A stretch of 64,000 nt of DNA, taken from the NCBI GenBank assembly GCA_001898995.1, contig MKVZ01000005.1, forward strand, positions 43,645 through 107,644, written 5' to 3'. Below the pieces are notes generated by a model. The model had not been told where the DNA came from. It worked only from the letters and a program-made list of their open reading frames with translations, and ran no database searches. Origin of the DNA: Rhizobiales bacterium 63-22 (GTDB lineage Bacteria > Pseudomonadota > Alphaproteobacteria > Rhizobiales > Rhizobiaceae). This document shows, piece by piece, positions 17,141-28,941 of this stretch. A program made the position numbers and the translations under genes. The first letter of the stretch is position 1. Every line of letters starts with the position of its first letter.

Positions 17141-17485
17141 TCAGTGCGCGGCCAGGACGCCCGCGATGAAGCCGGTTGCGGCGGTGATCAGCAGATATTC
17201 GTTGCCGACGCGAATCCAGTGCTGCCCGCGGCCCGGGCGGCGAAGGCCGTAACGCTGATAGTCGCGAATCTCCCGGTGGCCGCGCCAGCCGCTGTAACGC
17301 TGGCCCGCATGCCAATGGCCGCGATCGGCACCCGGACGGCCAAAAGACGGGCCATGATGCGGCGGACGGGCCGGCTCCATGCGGTGGTGCGGAGCGGGCT
17401 TGCGCCGCGGAAAGTCCTGCGCCTGCGCAAGGGGCGCACCTGCGAAGGACAGGGCGACGGCGGCGAGAAGAATTTTCCTGAACAT
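17141..17485 (-). CDS. RcnB family exported protein
   Basis: A 114-residue periplasmic protein. MFRKILLAAVALSFAGAPLA plus QAQ is a signal peptide; the middle is His/Pro/Arg-rich (PHHRMEPARPPHHGPSFG), and the end, with HWIRVGNEYLLITAATGFIAGV, is the RcnB domain known from E. coli nickel/cobalt homeostasis. The metal role is not shown here. AAAGGAGAAATCG directly before the ATG at 17485 decides the start; the reading frame to 17713 is an artefact. Confidence 0.82.
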   Translation of the reverse strand: MFRKILLAAVALSFAGAPLAQAQDFPRRKPAPHHRMEPARPPHHGPSFGRPGADRGHWHAGQRYSGWRGHREIRDYQRYGLRRPGRGQHWIRVGNEYLLITAATGFIAGVLAAH

Positions 17486-17713
17486 CGATTTCTCCTTTGT
17501 TGCTCGGTGCAACCCTATTCGAGCGCGGGTGAATGGAAGATGAATGAGGAAAATAGGAATCTCAAATGGAATCAAAGCCATGAAACAATTCGTTAACCAT
17601 GCCGTTTCGGGGTGGACAATGAGACGGCCCGTCGGGGCAATACAGGACAGGGCCTGCAGGACGATGCCATCCGTCCGCCGTCCCGGCGGGCATGTGAGGC
17701 GGGTGATGGACAT

Positions 17714-17879
17714 ATTCGCACCGCTGTCTCATTCCCCTGCGGGTTCGTCATACTAACGCTTCATTAAGCTTAATATCCGATAACGGATGAACGAATCCGT
17801 CCGATGGCCGCCGTGTCGGCAAATGGCCGGAATCCGCAGGCAAAACAGGTGACGGGGAGCGTCCCCAGAAAGGATCGGA
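17714..17879 (+). promoter_or_regulatory. Upstream region of the dcw cluster, no mraZ
   Basis: The usual mraZ gene is not found before rsmH: the space to the RcnB-like gene holds no ORF of that size. It contains an AT-rich stretch (17757-17785) suited to a promoter and two GANTC sites (17793-17797, 17830-17834), the CcrM methylation motif. The three TGGG-type repeats bound by MraZ elsewhere are not evident. Confidence 0.5.
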
Positions 17880-18923
17880 ATGATGGCAAGCCTCGGCGGA
17901 GACATATCTCAAGCCGAAGGGGCTGAAGTCCGTCACGTTCCGGTGCTTCTTCGCGAGGTGCTCGACGTCCTTGATCCCGGGCCGGAAGCATTGATGGTCG
18001 ACGGCACCTTCGGGGCCGGCGGCTACACGCGGTGCATTCTGGAAAAGGGCGCCGAGGTAATCGCTATCGACCGGGACCCGGCCGCCATCGAGGCCGGGCG
18101 CGTCATGGAAAAGCAATTTGCGGGTCGGCTCACGCTGGTCGAAAGCCGGTTTTCGGAACTGGACCGGGTGGTCGCGGATGTGAAAGGGACAAGCAGCACG
18201 GTGGACGGCGTTGTGCTCGACATAGGCGTTTCCTCGATGCAGATCGACGAGGCCGAGCGCGGTTTTTCTTTCCAGAAAGACGGACCGCTCGACATGCGCA
18301 TGTCGGGTTCCGGGCCGAGCGCGGCCGACGCCGTCAACCGCCTCAAGGCGGGCGACCTCGCCCGCATCTTCAATTTCCTCGGCGAGGAACGGCAGGCCGG
18401 GCGCATCGCGCGCATGATCGAGAAGCGCCGCGCGGTGCGGCCCTTTACCCGCACGCTCGACCTCGCCGGCGCCATCGAGGCGCTGGTGGGCCGCAATCCG
18501 AAGGAGCGCATCCACCCCGCCACACGCGTGTTTCAGGCGCTGCGCGTCTATGTGAACGACGAACTGGGCGAACTGGCGCGAGCATTGCTCGCCGCCGAAA
18601 GGGTTCTCCGGCCCGGCGGGCGGCTGGCGGTGGTGACGTTCCATTCGCTTGAGGATCGCATGGTCAAGCGCTTCTTCGCCGATCGCGCCGGTGGCAGCGC
18701 CGGCTCGCGCCATCTGCCGGAAACGCATCTGCGCCGCGCGAGCTTCACGCCCGCCGTGAAGGGCGCCGTGGGCCCGACGCCGGAGGAGGAAGCGCGCAAT
18801 CCGCGCGCGCGCTCGGCCAAGCTGCGCGCGGGCCTGCGCACCGCGAATCCGCCTCTCGAGGACGATCTTTCCCTGTTCGGGCTGCCCCGGCTGCCCGCCC
18901 CGCATGAACTGACCCGGAGTTGA
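17880..18923 (+). CDS. rsmH: 16S rRNA m4C1402 methyltransferase RsmH
   Basis: A 347-residue SAM-dependent enzyme methylating N4 of C1402 in 16S rRNA, first gene of the dcw cluster. [27 protein letters not shown] (SAM site), [26 protein letters not shown] and the late [16 protein letters not shown] are family motifs. Two tandem ATG codons (17880, 17883) follow GAAAGGATCGG. The ftsL start lies 4 bases after the stop. Confidence 0.96.
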   Translation: MMASLGGDISQAEGAEVRHVPVLLREVLDVLDPGPEALMVDGTFGAGGYTRCILEKGAEVIAIDRDPAAIEAGRVMEKQFAGRLTLVESRFSELDRVVADVKGTSSTVDGVVLDIGVSSMQIDEAERGFSFQKDGPLDMRMSGSGPSAADAVNRLKAGDLARIFNFLGEERQAGRIARMIEKRRAVRPFTRTLDLAGAIEALVGRNPKERIHPATRVFQALRVYVNDELGELARALLAAERVLRPGGRLAVVTFHSLEDRMVKRFFADRAGGSAGSRHLPETHLRRASFTPAVKGAVGPTPEEEARNPRARSAKLRAGLRTANPPLEDDLSLFGLPRLPAPHELTRS

Positions 18924-18927
18924 ACGA

Positions 18928-19359
18928 GTGCTGCGTACCTTCGACCTCATCATGATCCTGGCGATGCTGGCGGCAGCAGCCATCACCTATACGATCAAAT
19001 ATGACGCGGAAAAGCAGATCGCCGTCATCGCGAAACTGCAACGCCAGATCGATTCCGAACGGGACACGATCAAGCTGCTTCACGCCGACTGGGCGCTCAT
19101 GTCCCAGCCGGGCCGGCTCGAAAACCTTGTCGGCATCTATAACAAGCAACTGAACCTCCAGACGATCACGGGCGAGCAGATCATCGGTAGCCTCGACGAG
19201 ATACCGGAGCGCCCGGCGGACGAGATTCAGAAGATCATTTCCGGCAGCGACGAACTGGTGGCGAGCGGCGTGCTGGCGAAGGATGCGGCCCGGACGAGCG
19301 GCATCGGGACGGACCGGATCAGGACGGGCAGTATCAAGAAGAACGGGACGAGGCACTGA
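18928..19359 (+). CDS. ftsL: Cell division protein FtsL
   Basis: A 143-residue bitopic membrane protein of the divisome FtsQLB complex. It starts with GTG, has a short cytoplasmic tip, a transmembrane segment at about residues 5-24 (FDLIMILAMLAAAAITYTI) and a periplasmic heptad region (KQIAVIAKLQRQIDSERDTI), with the W in LLHADWALMSQP being typical. The long C-terminal tail is usual in alphaproteobacteria. Two bases separate it from ftsI. Confidence 0.9.
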   Translation: MLRTFDLIMILAMLAAAAITYTIKYDAEKQIAVIAKLQRQIDSERDTIKLLHADWALMSQPGRLENLVGIYNKQLNLQTITGEQIIGSLDEIPERPADEIQKIISGSDELVASGVLAKDAARTSGIGTDRIRTGSIKKNGTRH

Positions 19360-19361
19360 CC

Positions 19362-21203
19362 ATGCGGCTCACACTCGGACTTTCGCGCAGGAACAGGAAA
19401 AGTGCCGCGGGCGTTCCGGCAGCCGAGCTGGCTGATGGACCGGCAAGCGGATCGACAACGGATATCGCCGTCGACGGCGCGCGCAAGCGCAGCGGCGGCC
19501 GCGTGCGCAAGCGCCTCCTGATGACCGTGGCCTGCTTCGTGGGCATTTACGGCGTGATCGGCGGCAAGCTTATCTATTTCGGCATGATCGGCGGCACGCA
19601 AGAGGACACTTCCGGGCCGGCCATTCACGAACTTGCCTCGCGACCCGATATTCTCGACCGTAACGGCCAGATTCTGGCCACCGACATCAAGACCTATTCG
19701 CTCTATGCCGAGCCGCGCAAGATTTCCGACCCGGACGAAACCGTCGAGATGCTGTCGACCGTGCTGCCCGATCTCGATTTCGACAGCACCTACAAGCGCC
19801 TCAAAAGCCATGCCGGCTTCGTCTGGATCAAGCGCGGCCTGACGCCCAAGCAGCAGAGCCAGATTATGGCGCTCGGCGTGCCGGGCGTCGGCTTCCGCAC
19901 GGAAAAGCGCCGCTTCTATCCGGACGGCTCCGTGGCCTCGCACATTCTAGGACTCGTCAATGTCGACAATCAGGGCATTGCGGGCATGGAGAAATATATC
20001 GACAGCCAGGGGCTGACGGACCTGCGCTCGGCGGGGATGGCCACCGGCCGCTCGCTGGAGCCGGTGCGTCTTTCCATCGATATCCGTGTGCAGCAGGTGG
20101 TGCATGACGTGCTGGTCGACGCCATGCAGCGTTACAAGGCCATCGCGGCGGGCGCGGTCGTGCTCAACGTCAAGACCGGCGAAGTGTTGGCCATGGCCTC
20201 CCTGCCGGATTACGATCCCAACGATCCGGTGCATGCGCTCGACAAGGACCGGCTCAACCGCATGACGGCAGGCACGTTCGAAATGGGGTCGGTCATCAAG
20301 AGCTTCACCACCGCCATGGCGCTCGATTCGGGCAAGTTCAACCTCAATTCCATGCTCGACGCCCGGCATCCCGAGGTATTCGGACACATGGTCATCCACG
20401 ATTTCCATGCCAAGAACCGCTGGCTGACCCTGCCGGAAGTCTTCATCTATTCGTCGAATATCGGTTCGGGCCACGAGGCCGCCGCGATCGGCATCGCGGG
20501 TCATCGCGCCTTCCTGCACAAGATGGGCCTCCTCGACCGTATGCAGACCGAATTGCCGGAAGTGGCGCGCCCGGTCGAGCCGCGCGTATGGAAGACCGTC
20601 AACTCCATGACCATCGCCTTCGGCCATGGCATGGCAACGACGCCGATGCAGACGGCGGTCGGCGCGGTGGCGCTGATGAACGGCGGCTTGCTGATCGAGC
20701 CGACCTTCCTCATGCGCACGCAGGAGCAGGCGGCCAAGGTGGCAAAGCGGGTTATCTCGCCGCAGGTCTCGGCGGACATGCGCTATCTCTACCGCCTCAA
20801 TTCCACCGCGCCTGGAGGTTCGGGCCACCGCGCGGCAGTGCCGGGCTATCGCGTCGGCGGCAAGACGGGTACGGCGAACAAGGTCGTCAACGGGCGCTAT
20901 GCGAACAATCTGCGCTTCAACTCCTTCCTTGCCGCATTTCCGGTGGACGATCCGGCTTATGTGGTGCTGAGCATCATCGACGAGCCGAAGCCGGAACAGG
21001 GCAAGTTCATCGCCACCGCCGGCATGAACGCCGCCCCAATGGTGGAGCAGATCATCGCGCGTTCCGCCACTTTCCTTGGCGTCAAGCCCGATTTCAAGCT
21101 GGATGCCCTGCCGGCCGAGGTGGTCAGCGGGACCGATCACTCCGCTTTCGAGCCGAAGGGAACGCCAGCGGTGGCATTCGACAGTTCTGAAACCTATGAT
21201 TGA
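19362..21203 (+). CDS. ftsI: Septal transpeptidase FtsI (PBP3)
   Basis: A 613-residue class B penicillin-binding protein cross-linking septal peptidoglycan with FtsW. A basic cytoplasmic tail of about 45 residues precedes one transmembrane segment (LLMTVACFVGIYGVIGGKLI); the PBP dimer domain starts at ILDRNGQILATDIKTYSLYA; the transpeptidase domain has SVIK (nucleophile SxxK), SSN and GGKTGTANK (KTG). All key residues are present. Confidence 0.96.
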   Translation: MRLTLGLSRRNRKSAAGVPAAELADGPASGSTTDIAVDGARKRSGGRVRKRLLMTVACFVGIYGVIGGKLIYFGMIGGTQEDTSGPAIHELASRPDILDRNGQILATDIKTYSLYAEPRKISDPDETVEMLSTVLPDLDFDSTYKRLKSHAGFVWIKRGLTPKQQSQIMALGVPGVGFRTEKRRFYPDGSVASHILGLVNVDNQGIAGMEKYIDSQGLTDLRSAGMATGRSLEPVRLSIDIRVQQVVHDVLVDAMQRYKAIAAGAVVLNVKTGEVLAMASLPDYDPNDPVHALDKDRLNRMTAGTFEMGSVIKSFTTAMALDSGKFNLNSMLDARHPEVFGHMVIHDFHAKNRWLTLPEVFIYSSNIGSGHEAAAIGIAGHRAFLHKMGLLDRMQTELPEVARPVEPRVWKTVNSMTIAFGHGMATTPMQTAVGAVALMNGGLLIEPTFLMRTQEQAAKVAKRVISPQVSADMRYLYRLNSTAPGGSGHRAAVPGYRVGGKTGTANKVVNGRYANNLRFNSFLAAFPVDDPAYVVLSIIDEPKPEQGKFIATAGMNAAPMVEQIIARSATFLGVKPDFKLDALPAEVVSGTDHSAFEPKGTPAVAFDSSETYD

Positions 21204-21242
21204 TTCGCATCGCAATTTGCATTTGAGCAGGCTGGATTTGAT

Positions 21243-22712
21243 ATGACCATGAAACTGAAGGATATCGCGCTGTTCAAAGATCTGGTCTCCGATGGGGCAG
21301 GGGACGTGGAGATCACGGGTCTCACCTCCGATTCCCGCAAGGTCGAGCGCGGTTTCCTGTTCGCGGCGCTGAAGGGCGGCAAGGCGGACGGCGCAGCCTT
21401 CGTTGCCGACGCGGTGAAGCGCGGCGCGGCGGTTATTCTTGCCGGCAAGGACGCCGCCCTCGCCAATGCCGGCGTACCGGTGCTGCATGTGGACGATCCG
21501 CGCCAGGCGCTCAGCCTCGCCGCCGCCGCCTTCTACGGCCGTCAGCCGGAAGTGATGGTCGCCGTCACCGGCACCAGCGGCAAGACCTCCGTTGCCTCCT
21601 TCACGCGCCAGATCTGGGCTTATGCCGGATTTCCCGCCGCCAATATCGGCACGACCGGCGTGTTCTCGCCGACGCGCGCCGAATACAATTCACTGACCAC
21701 GCCCGATCCGGTGGAACTGCACCGTGTTCTGGCCGAGCTTGCCGACGAGGGCGTGACCCATGCGGCCATGGAAGCCTCCTCGCATGGCCTCGACCAGCGC
21801 CGCCTCGACGGCGTTCGGCTCACCGCCGGGGCTTTCACCAATCTCGGCCGCGACCACATGGATTACCACGCCACCGTGGACGAATATTTCCATGCGAAGA
21901 TGCGCCTGTTCGACACGCTCCTGCTCAAGGGCGCGCCGGCGATCATCTTTGCCGACGATCATTTCTCGCAAGCCGCCATCGAGGCCGCCACGGCGGCGGG
22001 CTGCGACGTGAAGACGGTCGGGCGCAAGGGCAATTTCATCAGCCTGAAGCGGGTCGAGCACGAGCGCTTCCGCCAGCATGTCGAAGTGCGCATCGCCGAC
22101 GAGATTTTCGAGATTTCACTGCCGCTCGCCGGGGATTTCCAGGTCGCCAACGCGCTGGTCGCAGCCGGTCTCGCCATGGTTACGGGCGTTCCCGCCGCCG
22201 CTGCCATGCGTGCGCTTGAGCGCCTCAAGGGCGCGCCGGGTCGGCTCGATCTCATCGGCGCGACCGAGGACGGCGCGCCTGCCTATGTGGACTACGCACA
22301 CAAGCCGGAGGCCCTTGCGAACGTTCTGACTTCGGTGCGCCCCTTCACCACGGGCCGCGTCATCGTGGTGTTCGGCTGCGGCGGCGACCGCGACAAGGGC
22401 AAGCGCCCGATCATGGGCGAGATCGCCGCGCGGCTCGCCGACGTGGTGATCGTCACCGACGACAATCCGCGCTCCGAAGTGCCGGCGCAGATCCGTTCCG
22501 AGATCATGGCCGCCGCGCCCGGCGCCACCGAGATCGGTGACCGCCGCGAGGCGATCTTCACCGCCGTCGCCATGATGATGCCGGGCGACACGCTGGTCGT
22601 GGCCGGCAAGGGCCATGAGGAAGGCCAGATCGTCGGCAATGTCACGCTGCCCTTCTCCGACCATACGGAAGTGGCAGCCGCGCTGGCCGCGCGTCTGGAG
22701 GAGCAGGGATGA
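21243..22712 (+). CDS. murE: UDP-MurNAc-tripeptide synthetase MurE
   Basis: A 489-residue Mur ligase adding meso-diaminopimelate to UDP-MurNAc-L-Ala-D-Glu. [20 protein letters not shown] is the uridine-binding domain, [13 protein letters not shown] the ATP loop, [15 protein letters not shown] and [11 protein letters not shown] follow, and DDNPRSE is the signature for meso-A2pm recognition (DNPR). Its stop overlaps the murF ATG (22709-22712). Confidence 0.96.
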   Translation: MTMKLKDIALFKDLVSDGAGDVEITGLTSDSRKVERGFLFAALKGGKADGAAFVADAVKRGAAVILAGKDAALANAGVPVLHVDDPRQALSLAAAAFYGRQPEVMVAVTGTSGKTSVASFTRQIWAYAGFPAANIGTTGVFSPTRAEYNSLTTPDPVELHRVLAELADEGVTHAAMEASSHGLDQRRLDGVRLTAGAFTNLGRDHMDYHATVDEYFHAKMRLFDTLLLKGAPAIIFADDHFSQAAIEAATAAGCDVKTVGRKGNFISLKRVEHERFRQHVEVRIADEIFEISLPLAGDFQVANALVAAGLAMVTGVPAAAAMRALERLKGAPGRLDLIGATEDGAPAYVDYAHKPEALANVLTSVRPFTTGRVIVVFGCGGDRDKGKRPIMGEIAARLADVVIVTDDNPRSEVPAQIRSEIMAAAPGATEIGDRREAIFTAVAMMMPGDTLVVAGKGHEEGQIVGNVTLPFSDHTEVAAALAARLEEQG

Positions 22713-24142
22713 CGACCGGTTGGCTCTGGACTTCAGAGGATATGGTCGCGGCCATGGAAGGCCGCCCGGTCGGTGCGCTTCCCGAAGGCATCACCGGCAT
22801 TTCCATCGACACCCGCACGCTGAAGTCCGGGGAGGCTTTCTTCGCCATCAGGGGCGAGCAGTTCGACGGGCATGATTTCGCCACCGCCGCCATGGCTGCG
22901 GGCGCGGGCCTGCTGGTCGTGTCCGAGCAGCGACTGCCGGCGCTCGGCAACCTCACCGTGCCGAAGATCGTGGTGGACGACGTGCTGGAAGCACTGGCGA
23001 GGCTCGGCGTCGCCGCGCGCGCCCGCTCGAAGGCGCAGATCATCGCCGTGACAGGCTCGGTCGGCAAGACCACCACCAAGGAAGCGCTGCGCCATGTGCT
23101 TTCCGAGGCCGGTAAGGTCCATGCCTCGGTCGCCTCGTTCAACAATCACTGGGGCGTGCCGCTGACGCTCGCCCGCATGCCTGCCGACACCGACTACGGC
23201 GTGTTCGAGATCGGCATGAACCATCACGGCGAGATACGCCCGCTGGTGAAGATGGTGCGGCCGCATGTGGCGCTCGTCACGCTGATCGCACCGGCGCATC
23301 TAGGCCATTTCGCCAATCAGGAGGAAATCGCCGTCGCCAAGGCGGAAATCTTCGAGGGCGTGGTTCCGGGCGGCTATGCGCTTCTCAACCGCGACGATAA
23401 GCGGTTCAGGCAGCTGGAGGAGCTGGCGCTGAAGGCGGGCGTGGAGCACATCCATACCTTCGGCGAGAACGCGCGCGCCGATTACCGGCTGCGCGAGGTG
23501 CGGCTGCATCCGGCCTGCTCCTGCATGGCGGTGAACATCGCCGGGCAGGACGCGGCGATCAAGGTCGGGATGCCGGGCCGTCATATCGTGCAGAACATGC
23601 TGGCCGTGCTGGGCGCAGCCCATCTGACGGGCGCGGACCTTGCCAAGGTGGCGCTGGCCATGGCGACGCTGACGCCGGAAGGCGGACGCGGCGCGCGCCA
23701 CATACTGCAGCACCCCGAAGGCGGCAGCTTCACGCTGATCGACGAAAGCTACAACGCCAACCCCACCTCCATGCGCGCGGCTCTGAACCTGCTGCGCGGA
23801 ACGCGGCCGGAAGGCGAGGGCCGGCGCGTCGCCGTGCTCGGCGACATGCTGGAACTCGGACGCCAGTCCGGCAAGCTCCATGCCGATCTGGCGCGCCCCA
23901 TCGTGGATGCGGATGTGAACGCGCTTTACATCGGCGGCCCGGAAATGTCGGTACTGAAAAACGCCTTGCCGGTTGAAATTCATACCGAATACAGGCAGAC
24001 CACCGACGAATTGCTGCCTCTGGTGGTCAGGGCGATCCGTCCCGGCGATGTCATCATGGTGAAATCGTCCAAGGGAATCGGCTTCTCGCGGATCGTCAAG
24101 GCGGTTCTGTCCCAGTTCCCGCCCGTCGAACCGGCGGAATAG
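22709..24142 (+). CDS. murF: UDP-MurNAc-tripeptide:D-Ala-D-Ala ligase MurF
   Basis: A 477-residue Mur ligase completing the UDP-MurNAc-pentapeptide. [20 protein letters not shown] (N-terminal domain), [19 protein letters not shown] (ATP loop), [14 protein letters not shown] and [11 protein letters not shown], then [15 protein letters not shown] in the C-terminal domain are diagnostic. ATGA overlap with murE suggests translational coupling. Confidence 0.96.
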   Translation: MTTGWLWTSEDMVAAMEGRPVGALPEGITGISIDTRTLKSGEAFFAIRGEQFDGHDFATAAMAAGAGLLVVSEQRLPALGNLTVPKIVVDDVLEALARLGVAARARSKAQIIAVTGSVGKTTTKEALRHVLSEAGKVHASVASFNNHWGVPLTLARMPADTDYGVFEIGMNHHGEIRPLVKMVRPHVALVTLIAPAHLGHFANQEEIAVAKAEIFEGVVPGGYALLNRDDKRFRQLEELALKAGVEHIHTFGENARADYRLREVRLHPACSCMAVNIAGQDAAIKVGMPGRHIVQNMLAVLGAAHLTGADLAKVALAMATLTPEGGRGARHILQHPEGGSFTLIDESYNANPTSMRAALNLLRGTRPEGEGRRVAVLGDMLELGRQSGKLHADLARPIVDADVNALYIGGPEMSVLKNALPVEIHTEYRQTTDELLPLVVRAIRPGDVIMVKSSKGIGFSRIVKAVLSQFPPVEPAE

Positions 24143-24161
24143 GCGAAGGGTATTTTATTCC

Positions 24162-25244
24162 ATGCTGATGCTTCTCACCCTCTTCGCCGAACATCTGACG
24201 CCGCTCAACGTGTTCCGCTACATCACCTTCCGCACCGGCGGTGCGATGATCACCTCGGCGCTGATCGTGTTCCTGTTCGGCCCGGCGATCATCAATTCGC
24301 TGCGCGTGCGGCAGGGCAAGGGCCAGCCGATCCGCGCCGACGGCCCGCAGACCCATTTCAAGAAGGCCGGCACCCCCACCATGGGCGGGCTGATGATCAT
24401 GACCGGCATTCTGGCGTCCTGCCTGCTGTGGGCCAATCTCGCCAGCATCTATGTCTGGGTGGTGCTGTTCGTGACGGTGGGTTTCGGAGCCATCGGCTTC
24501 TACGACGACTATCTGAAAGTGACCAAGCAGTCGGACAAGGGCTTTTCGGGCAAGGCGCGGCTCGGCATCGAATTCCTGATCGGCGCGATCGCCGCCTTCG
24601 CCATCATGCGCGCCGGGATGGAGCCGTTCTCCTCCTCGCTGACCTTCCCGTTCTTCAAGCAATATGTCATCAATCTGGGCTGGTTCTTCATTCCCTTTGC
24701 CGCCTTCGTCATGGTGGGCGCGGGCAATGCGGTCAACCTCACCGACGGTCTCGACGGGCTGGCCATCGTGCCGGTGATGGTGGCCGCCGCTTCCTTCGGT
24801 TTCATCGCCTATCTGTCGGGCAACGCCATCTTCGCCGACTATCTGCAAATCCATTTCGTGCCCGGCACGGGTGAACTCTCCGTGCTGCTCGGCGCGGTGA
24901 TCGGCGCGGGGCTGGGTTTTCTGTGGTTCAACGCTCCCCCGGCCGCCATCTTCATGGGGGACACCGGCTCGCTGGCGCTGGGCGGCATGCTCGGCACGGT
25001 GGCGGTGGCCACCAAGCACGAGATCGTGCTCGCCATTATCGGCGGTCTGTTCGTCATGGAAGCGCTTTCGGTCATCATCCAGGTCGGCTCGTTCAAGATG
25101 ACGGGCAAGCGCGTGTTTCTGATGGCCCCGATCCATCATCATTTCGAGAAGAAGGGCTGGACCGAGAGCCAGGTGGTGATCCGTTTCTGGATCGTCTCCA
25201 TCATTCTCGCCATGATCGGCCTTTCCACCCTCAAGCTGCGGTGA
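24162..25244 (+). CDS. mraY: Phospho-MurNAc-pentapeptide transferase MraY
   Basis: A 360-residue inner-membrane enzyme with about ten transmembrane segments, moving phospho-MurNAc-pentapeptide to undecaprenyl phosphate to make lipid [22 protein letters not shown] (catalytic Asp-Asp), [10 protein letters not shown], and the HHHFEKKGW motif near the end are all intact. Confidence 0.97.
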   Translation: MLMLLTLFAEHLTPLNVFRYITFRTGGAMITSALIVFLFGPAIINSLRVRQGKGQPIRADGPQTHFKKAGTPTMGGLMIMTGILASCLLWANLASIYVWVVLFVTVGFGAIGFYDDYLKVTKQSDKGFSGKARLGIEFLIGAIAAFAIMRAGMEPFSSSLTFPFFKQYVINLGWFFIPFAAFVMVGAGNAVNLTDGLDGLAIVPVMVAAASFGFIAYLSGNAIFADYLQIHFVPGTGELSVLLGAVIGAGLGFLWFNAPPAAIFMGDTGSLALGGMLGTVAVATKHEIVLAIIGGLFVMEALSVIIQVGSFKMTGKRVFLMAPIHHHFEKKGWTESQVVIRFWIVSIILAMIGLSTLKLR

Positions 25245-25251
25245 AACGATC

Positions 25252-26652
25252 ATGATCCCGATCACCGCCCTCAAGGACAGGACCGTCGCCCTCTTCGGAC
25301 TGGGCGGGTCGGGCATTGCCACGGCGAAAGCCATTCTGGCCGGCGGAGCGCGCGTGGTGGCATGGGACGACAATCCCGACAGCGTGGCGCGGGCGCAGGA
25401 ATCGGGCGTCGCCACCGGCGATCTGAGGCAGGCGGACTGGTCGCAATTCTCCGCCTTCGTGCTGTCGCCCGGCGTGCCGCTCACCCATCCCAAGCCGCAC
25501 TGGACGGTCGATCTCGCGCATGCCGCGGGCGTGGAGATCATCGGCGATGTCGAACTGTTCGCGCGCGAGCGCAGGCTGACCGCGCCGGATTGCCCCCTCA
25601 TCGCCATCACCGGCACCAACGGCAAGTCCACCACCACGGCGCTGATCGCGCATATATTGCGGGCGGCGGGGCGCGACACGCAGCTCGGCGGCAATATCGG
25701 CACCGCCATATTGACGCTCGATCCGCCCGCGCCGGACCACTTCTACGTGGTCGAATGCTCGTCCTACCAGATCGACCTCGCGCCGTCGCTCGATCCCACG
25801 GCGGGCATTCTCCTGAACCTGACGCCGGATCACCTCGACCGTCACGGCTCGATGGAGAACTATGCCGCCATCAAGGAGCGGCTGGTGGAAAAAAGCGGCA
25901 CGGCCATCATCGGCGTCGATGACGATTATTGCGCCGCAATCGCCACGCGGCTGGAGGCCGGGGGCGGCAACGTCATCCGCATCTCCAGGGACAAGCGCCT
26001 CAAGGACGGCTTCTTCGCCGAGGGACCTCGCCTGTTCCATGCGGAGGCGGGCAGGATCGAGGCAATCGCCTCTCTCGAAGGCATCGGGTCGCTGCGCGGC
26101 GCGCACAATGCGCAGAATGCGCTTGCGGCGGTTGTCGCCTGCCGCGCGGTGGGACTGACGGCCGATGAAATAAACGACGGATTGAGAAGCTTTCCGGGGC
26201 TGGCGCACCGCATGGAACAGGTGGGTCGGCGCGGCAAGGTGTTGTTCGTCAACGATTCCAAGGCCACCAATGCCGACGCCACCGCGCCGGCGCTGTCCTC
26301 CTTCCCCGATCATATCTACTGGATCGCCGGCGGTGTGCCGAAGGCGGGCGGCATCGCCTCGCTGTCGGGCTTCTTCCCGCGCATCGCAAAGGCTTATCTG
26401 ATCGGCGAGGCGGCGGCGGGCTTCGCCGCCACGCTCGGACAGTCGGTGCCGTTCGAGATTTCCGACACGCTTGCCGCCGCGGTCGAGCACGCCGCGCGCG
26501 ACGCGGGCAACGATGCCGCGCCGGAGCCGGTGGTGCTGCTTTCGCCAGCCTGCGCCAGCTTCGATCAGTTCCAGAATTTCGAGAAACGCGGCGATGCCTT
26601 CCGCAACGCCGTACTGGCGCTTGCGGGCGTCGCGCCGATAGGAGAAAAATGA
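25252..26652 (+). CDS. murD: UDP-MurNAc-L-Ala:D-Glu ligase MurD
   Basis: A 466-residue cytoplasmic Mur ligase adding D-glutamate. [15 protein letters not shown] begins a Rossmann-like domain; [19 protein letters not shown] is the ATP loop; [13 protein letters not shown] and [16 protein letters not shown] are family blocks; [13 protein letters not shown] opens the C-terminal domain and [12 protein letters not shown] closes it. The ATG at 25252 lies 7 bases after the mraY stop. Its stop overlaps the ftsW start. Confidence 0.96.
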   Translation: MIPITALKDRTVALFGLGGSGIATAKAILAGGARVVAWDDNPDSVARAQESGVATGDLRQADWSQFSAFVLSPGVPLTHPKPHWTVDLAHAAGVEIIGDVELFARERRLTAPDCPLIAITGTNGKSTTTALIAHILRAAGRDTQLGGNIGTAILTLDPPAPDHFYVVECSSYQIDLAPSLDPTAGILLNLTPDHLDRHGSMENYAAIKERLVEKSGTAIIGVDDDYCAAIATRLEAGGGNVIRISRDKRLKDGFFAEGPRLFHAEAGRIEAIASLEGIGSLRGAHNAQNALAAVVACRAVGLTADEINDGLRSFPGLAHRMEQVGRRGKVLFVNDSKATNADATAPALSSFPDHIYWIAGGVPKAGGIASLSGFFPRIAKAYLIGEAAAGFAATLGQSVPFEISDTLAAAVEHAARDAGNDAAPEPVVLLSPACASFDQFQNFEKRGDAFRNAVLALAGVAPIGEK

Positions 26653-27806
26653 TGGTTAGCCGTGTCGATCGCGGTCCGGTCGCCAATTGGTGGTGGACGA
26701 TAGACCGTTTCTTCCTCATCGCATGTCTTGCCCTGATGGGGCTTGGCGTCCTCCTTTCCTTCGCGGCGAGCCCGGCGGTGGCCGAGCGCATCGGCCTCGA
26801 TCCCTACCATTTCGTGAAGAACCAGATCATATTCATGATCCCGGCGATCATCGCCATGGTGGGCGTATCCTTCCTGTCGCCGCGCGAGATCCGCCGCTTC
26901 GCGCTGGTCCTGCTCGCCGTATCGCTGGTCCTGATGGTGGGCGCGCTGATGTTCGGCATGGAGGTCAAGGGTGCGCGGCGCTGGCTCAACATAATGAGCA
27001 TCTCGGTGCAGCCGTCGGAATTCATGAAGCCCGCCTTCGTGGTGATCTGCGCATGGCTGTTCTCCGAGCGCGAGCGCGGCGGCGCGGTGCCGGGCAATTT
27101 CCTCGCCATGCTGCTGTTCGGCGCGGCGGTGACGCTGCTCGTGCTCCAGCACGATCTCGGCCAGACCATGCTGACCACCATAACATGGGGCGGCATGTTC
27201 TTCCTGGCCGGCCTGCCGGTCCTGTGGGTGCTGGTGCTGGGCGGCCTTTCCATCGGCTTCGGCGTGGCGGCCTATTTCATGTTCAATCACGTCGCAACGC
27301 GCGTCGACCGTTTCATGACCGGTCAGGGCGACACGTTTCAGGTCGATGCCGGGCGCGAGGCGATCCTGCATGGCGGCTGGTTCGGGCAGGGGCCGGGCGA
27401 GGGCACGATCAAGCGCATCATCCCCGACAGCCATACCGACTTCATCTTCTCGGTCGCGGCGGAGGAATACGGCGTCATCCTGTGCCTTATCATCATGCTG
27501 CTGTTCGCCTTCATCGTCGTGCGCGGGCTTTCCATCGCGCTGAAAGAGCGCGATCCCTTCACGCGGCTGGCCGTTTCGGGCATCGTGATCCTGTTCGGCT
27601 TCCAGTCGATCATCAACATGGCGGTGAACCTGCATCTCATGCCCGCCAAGGGCATGACGCTGCCCTTCATCTCCTATGGCGGCTCGTCGCTGGTGGCCAT
27701 CGCCATCACAATGGGCATATTGCTGGCGCTGACGCGCCGCCGCCCGGAAGCGCGCATGACGCACACGATCGGCGCCGACATGGGCAGCAGGGTACCGGCT
27801 CTGTGA
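26649..27806 (+). CDS. ftsW: Lipid II glycosyltransferase FtsW (SEDS family)
   Basis: A 385-residue polytopic protein with about ten transmembrane segments. The SEDS motifs [30 protein letters not shown], and [11 protein letters not shown] are present, with the conserved [14 protein letters not shown] loop near residue 258 (catalytic Asp region). It polymerises glycan at the septum with FtsI. ATG overlaps the murD stop; tandem ATGs at 26649 and 26652. Confidence 0.95.
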   Translation: MMVSRVDRGPVANWWWTIDRFFLIACLALMGLGVLLSFAASPAVAERIGLDPYHFVKNQIIFMIPAIIAMVGVSFLSPREIRRFALVLLAVSLVLMVGALMFGMEVKGARRWLNIMSISVQPSEFMKPAFVVICAWLFSERERGGAVPGNFLAMLLFGAAVTLLVLQHDLGQTMLTTITWGGMFFLAGLPVLWVLVLGGLSIGFGVAAYFMFNHVATRVDRFMTGQGDTFQVDAGREAILHGGWFGQGPGEGTIKRIIPDSHTDFIFSVAAEEYGVILCLIIMLLFAFIVVRGLSIALKERDPFTRLAVSGIVILFGFQSIINMAVNLHLMPAKGMTLPFISYGGSSLVAIAITMGILLALTRRRPEARMTHTIGADMGSRVPAL

Positions 27807-27813
27807 GGAAACA

Positions 27814-28941
27814 ATGGAAAAAGGGGTGATCGTGCTGGCCGCCGGGGGAACGGGCGGCCATCTCTTCCCGGCGGAGGCGCTGGCGCATGAACTGAAAGCG
27901 CGCGGATGGGACGTGCATCTGGTCACCGACGCGCGCGCGCAGCGCTTCGCGGGCGCGTTCGCGGCGGATCATGTGCATGTGGTGCGCTCGGCCACCATTT
28001 CGGGCCGCAACCCCGTCGCCATCGCCCGCACCATGCTGGCGCTGTGGCGGGGCAATCTCGATTCGCGCAAACTGTTCGCCCGCCTGAAGCCCAAGCTCGT
28101 CGCGGGCTTCGGCGGCTATCCGACGCTGCCGCCGCTCTATGCCGCGAGCCGGATGCGCATTCCGACGCTGGTTCATGAGCAGAACGCCGTCATGGGCCGT
28201 GCCAACAAGGGGCTGGCGGGCCGCGTCGACGCCATCGCCGGCGGGTTCCTGCCGGAGACGGGCGGCGCTTTTTCGGCCAAGACCGTGACGACCGGCAATC
28301 CGGTGCGCCCGCCGGTGCTGGCGGCGGCGAAGACGCCGTACACGGCGGCGGGGCCGATGGACCGTTTCCGCCTGCTGGTCTTCGGCGGCAGCCAGGGCGC
28401 GCAGTTCTTCTCCGAATCGATACCCGCGGCGGTGGCGCTGCTGCCGGAAAAGGCGCGGGACCGCCTTCTCGTCACGCAGCAGGCGCGCAAGGAGGACGAG
28501 GCGGCGGTGCGCGAGGCTTATGCGAAGCTCGCCGTGCCCGCCGATGTCGCGCCCTTCTTCACAGACATGCCGGCGCGTATGGCGGACGCGCATTTCGTCA
28601 TTTCGCGCTCCGGCGCCTCGACCGTTTCGGAAATCGCGGCCATCGGGCGGCCGGCACTGCTGGTGCCGTTTCCGCACGCGCTCGACCACGATCAGGCGGC
28701 CAATGCGGCCGCACTTTCGGCGGCGGGCGGGGCGCAGGTTGTGCGGCAGTCGGAACTGACGCCGCAACGCCTCACCCAGATGCTGCTTTCGGCGATGAAC
28801 GAGCCGGCGCGGCTCGAAAGCGAGGCGAAGGCGGCGAAAGGTGTCGGCAAACCGGATGCGGCGCGGTTGCTTGCCGATCTGGCAGAGGCTATTGCATCCG
28901 GCAGAACCGTTCAGCAATTCAGGGAAGGAAACCGGCCATGA
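27814..28941 (+). CDS. murG: UDP-GlcNAc transferase MurG
   Basis: A 375-residue peripheral membrane GT28 enzyme making lipid II from lipid [22 protein letters not shown] (first G-loop), [41 protein letters not shown] and [20 protein letters not shown] are the known substrate-binding blocks. Ribosome site GAGGAAAC lies before the ATG. The stop overlaps murC. Confidence 0.96.
   Translation: MEKGVIVLAAGGTGGHLFPAEALAHELKARGWDVHLVTDARAQRFAGAFAADHVHVVRSATISGRNPVAIARTMLALWRGNLDSRKLFARLKPKLVAGFGGYPTLPPLYAASRMRIPTLVHEQNAVMGRANKGLAGRVDAIAGGFLPETGGAFSAKTVTTGNPVRPPVLAAAKTPYTAAGPMDRFRLLVFGGSQGAQFFSESIPAAVALLPEKARDRLLVTQQARKEDEAAVREAYAKLAVPADVAPFFTDMPARMADAHFVISRSGASTVSEIAAIGRPALLVPFPHALDHDQAANAAALSAAGGAQVVRQSELTPQRLTQMLLSAMNEPARLESEAKAAKGVGKPDAARLLADLAEAIASGRTVQQFREGNRP

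Noticed and set aside
17486..17713. N-terminal extension of the RcnB-like gene
   Set aside because: The strong ribosome site and signal peptide start at 17485; the extension has neither.
24096..25709. 537-residue minus-strand frame over mraY
   Set aside because: Antisense shadow; charged His/Asp-rich composition typical of reverse-read membrane protein genes.
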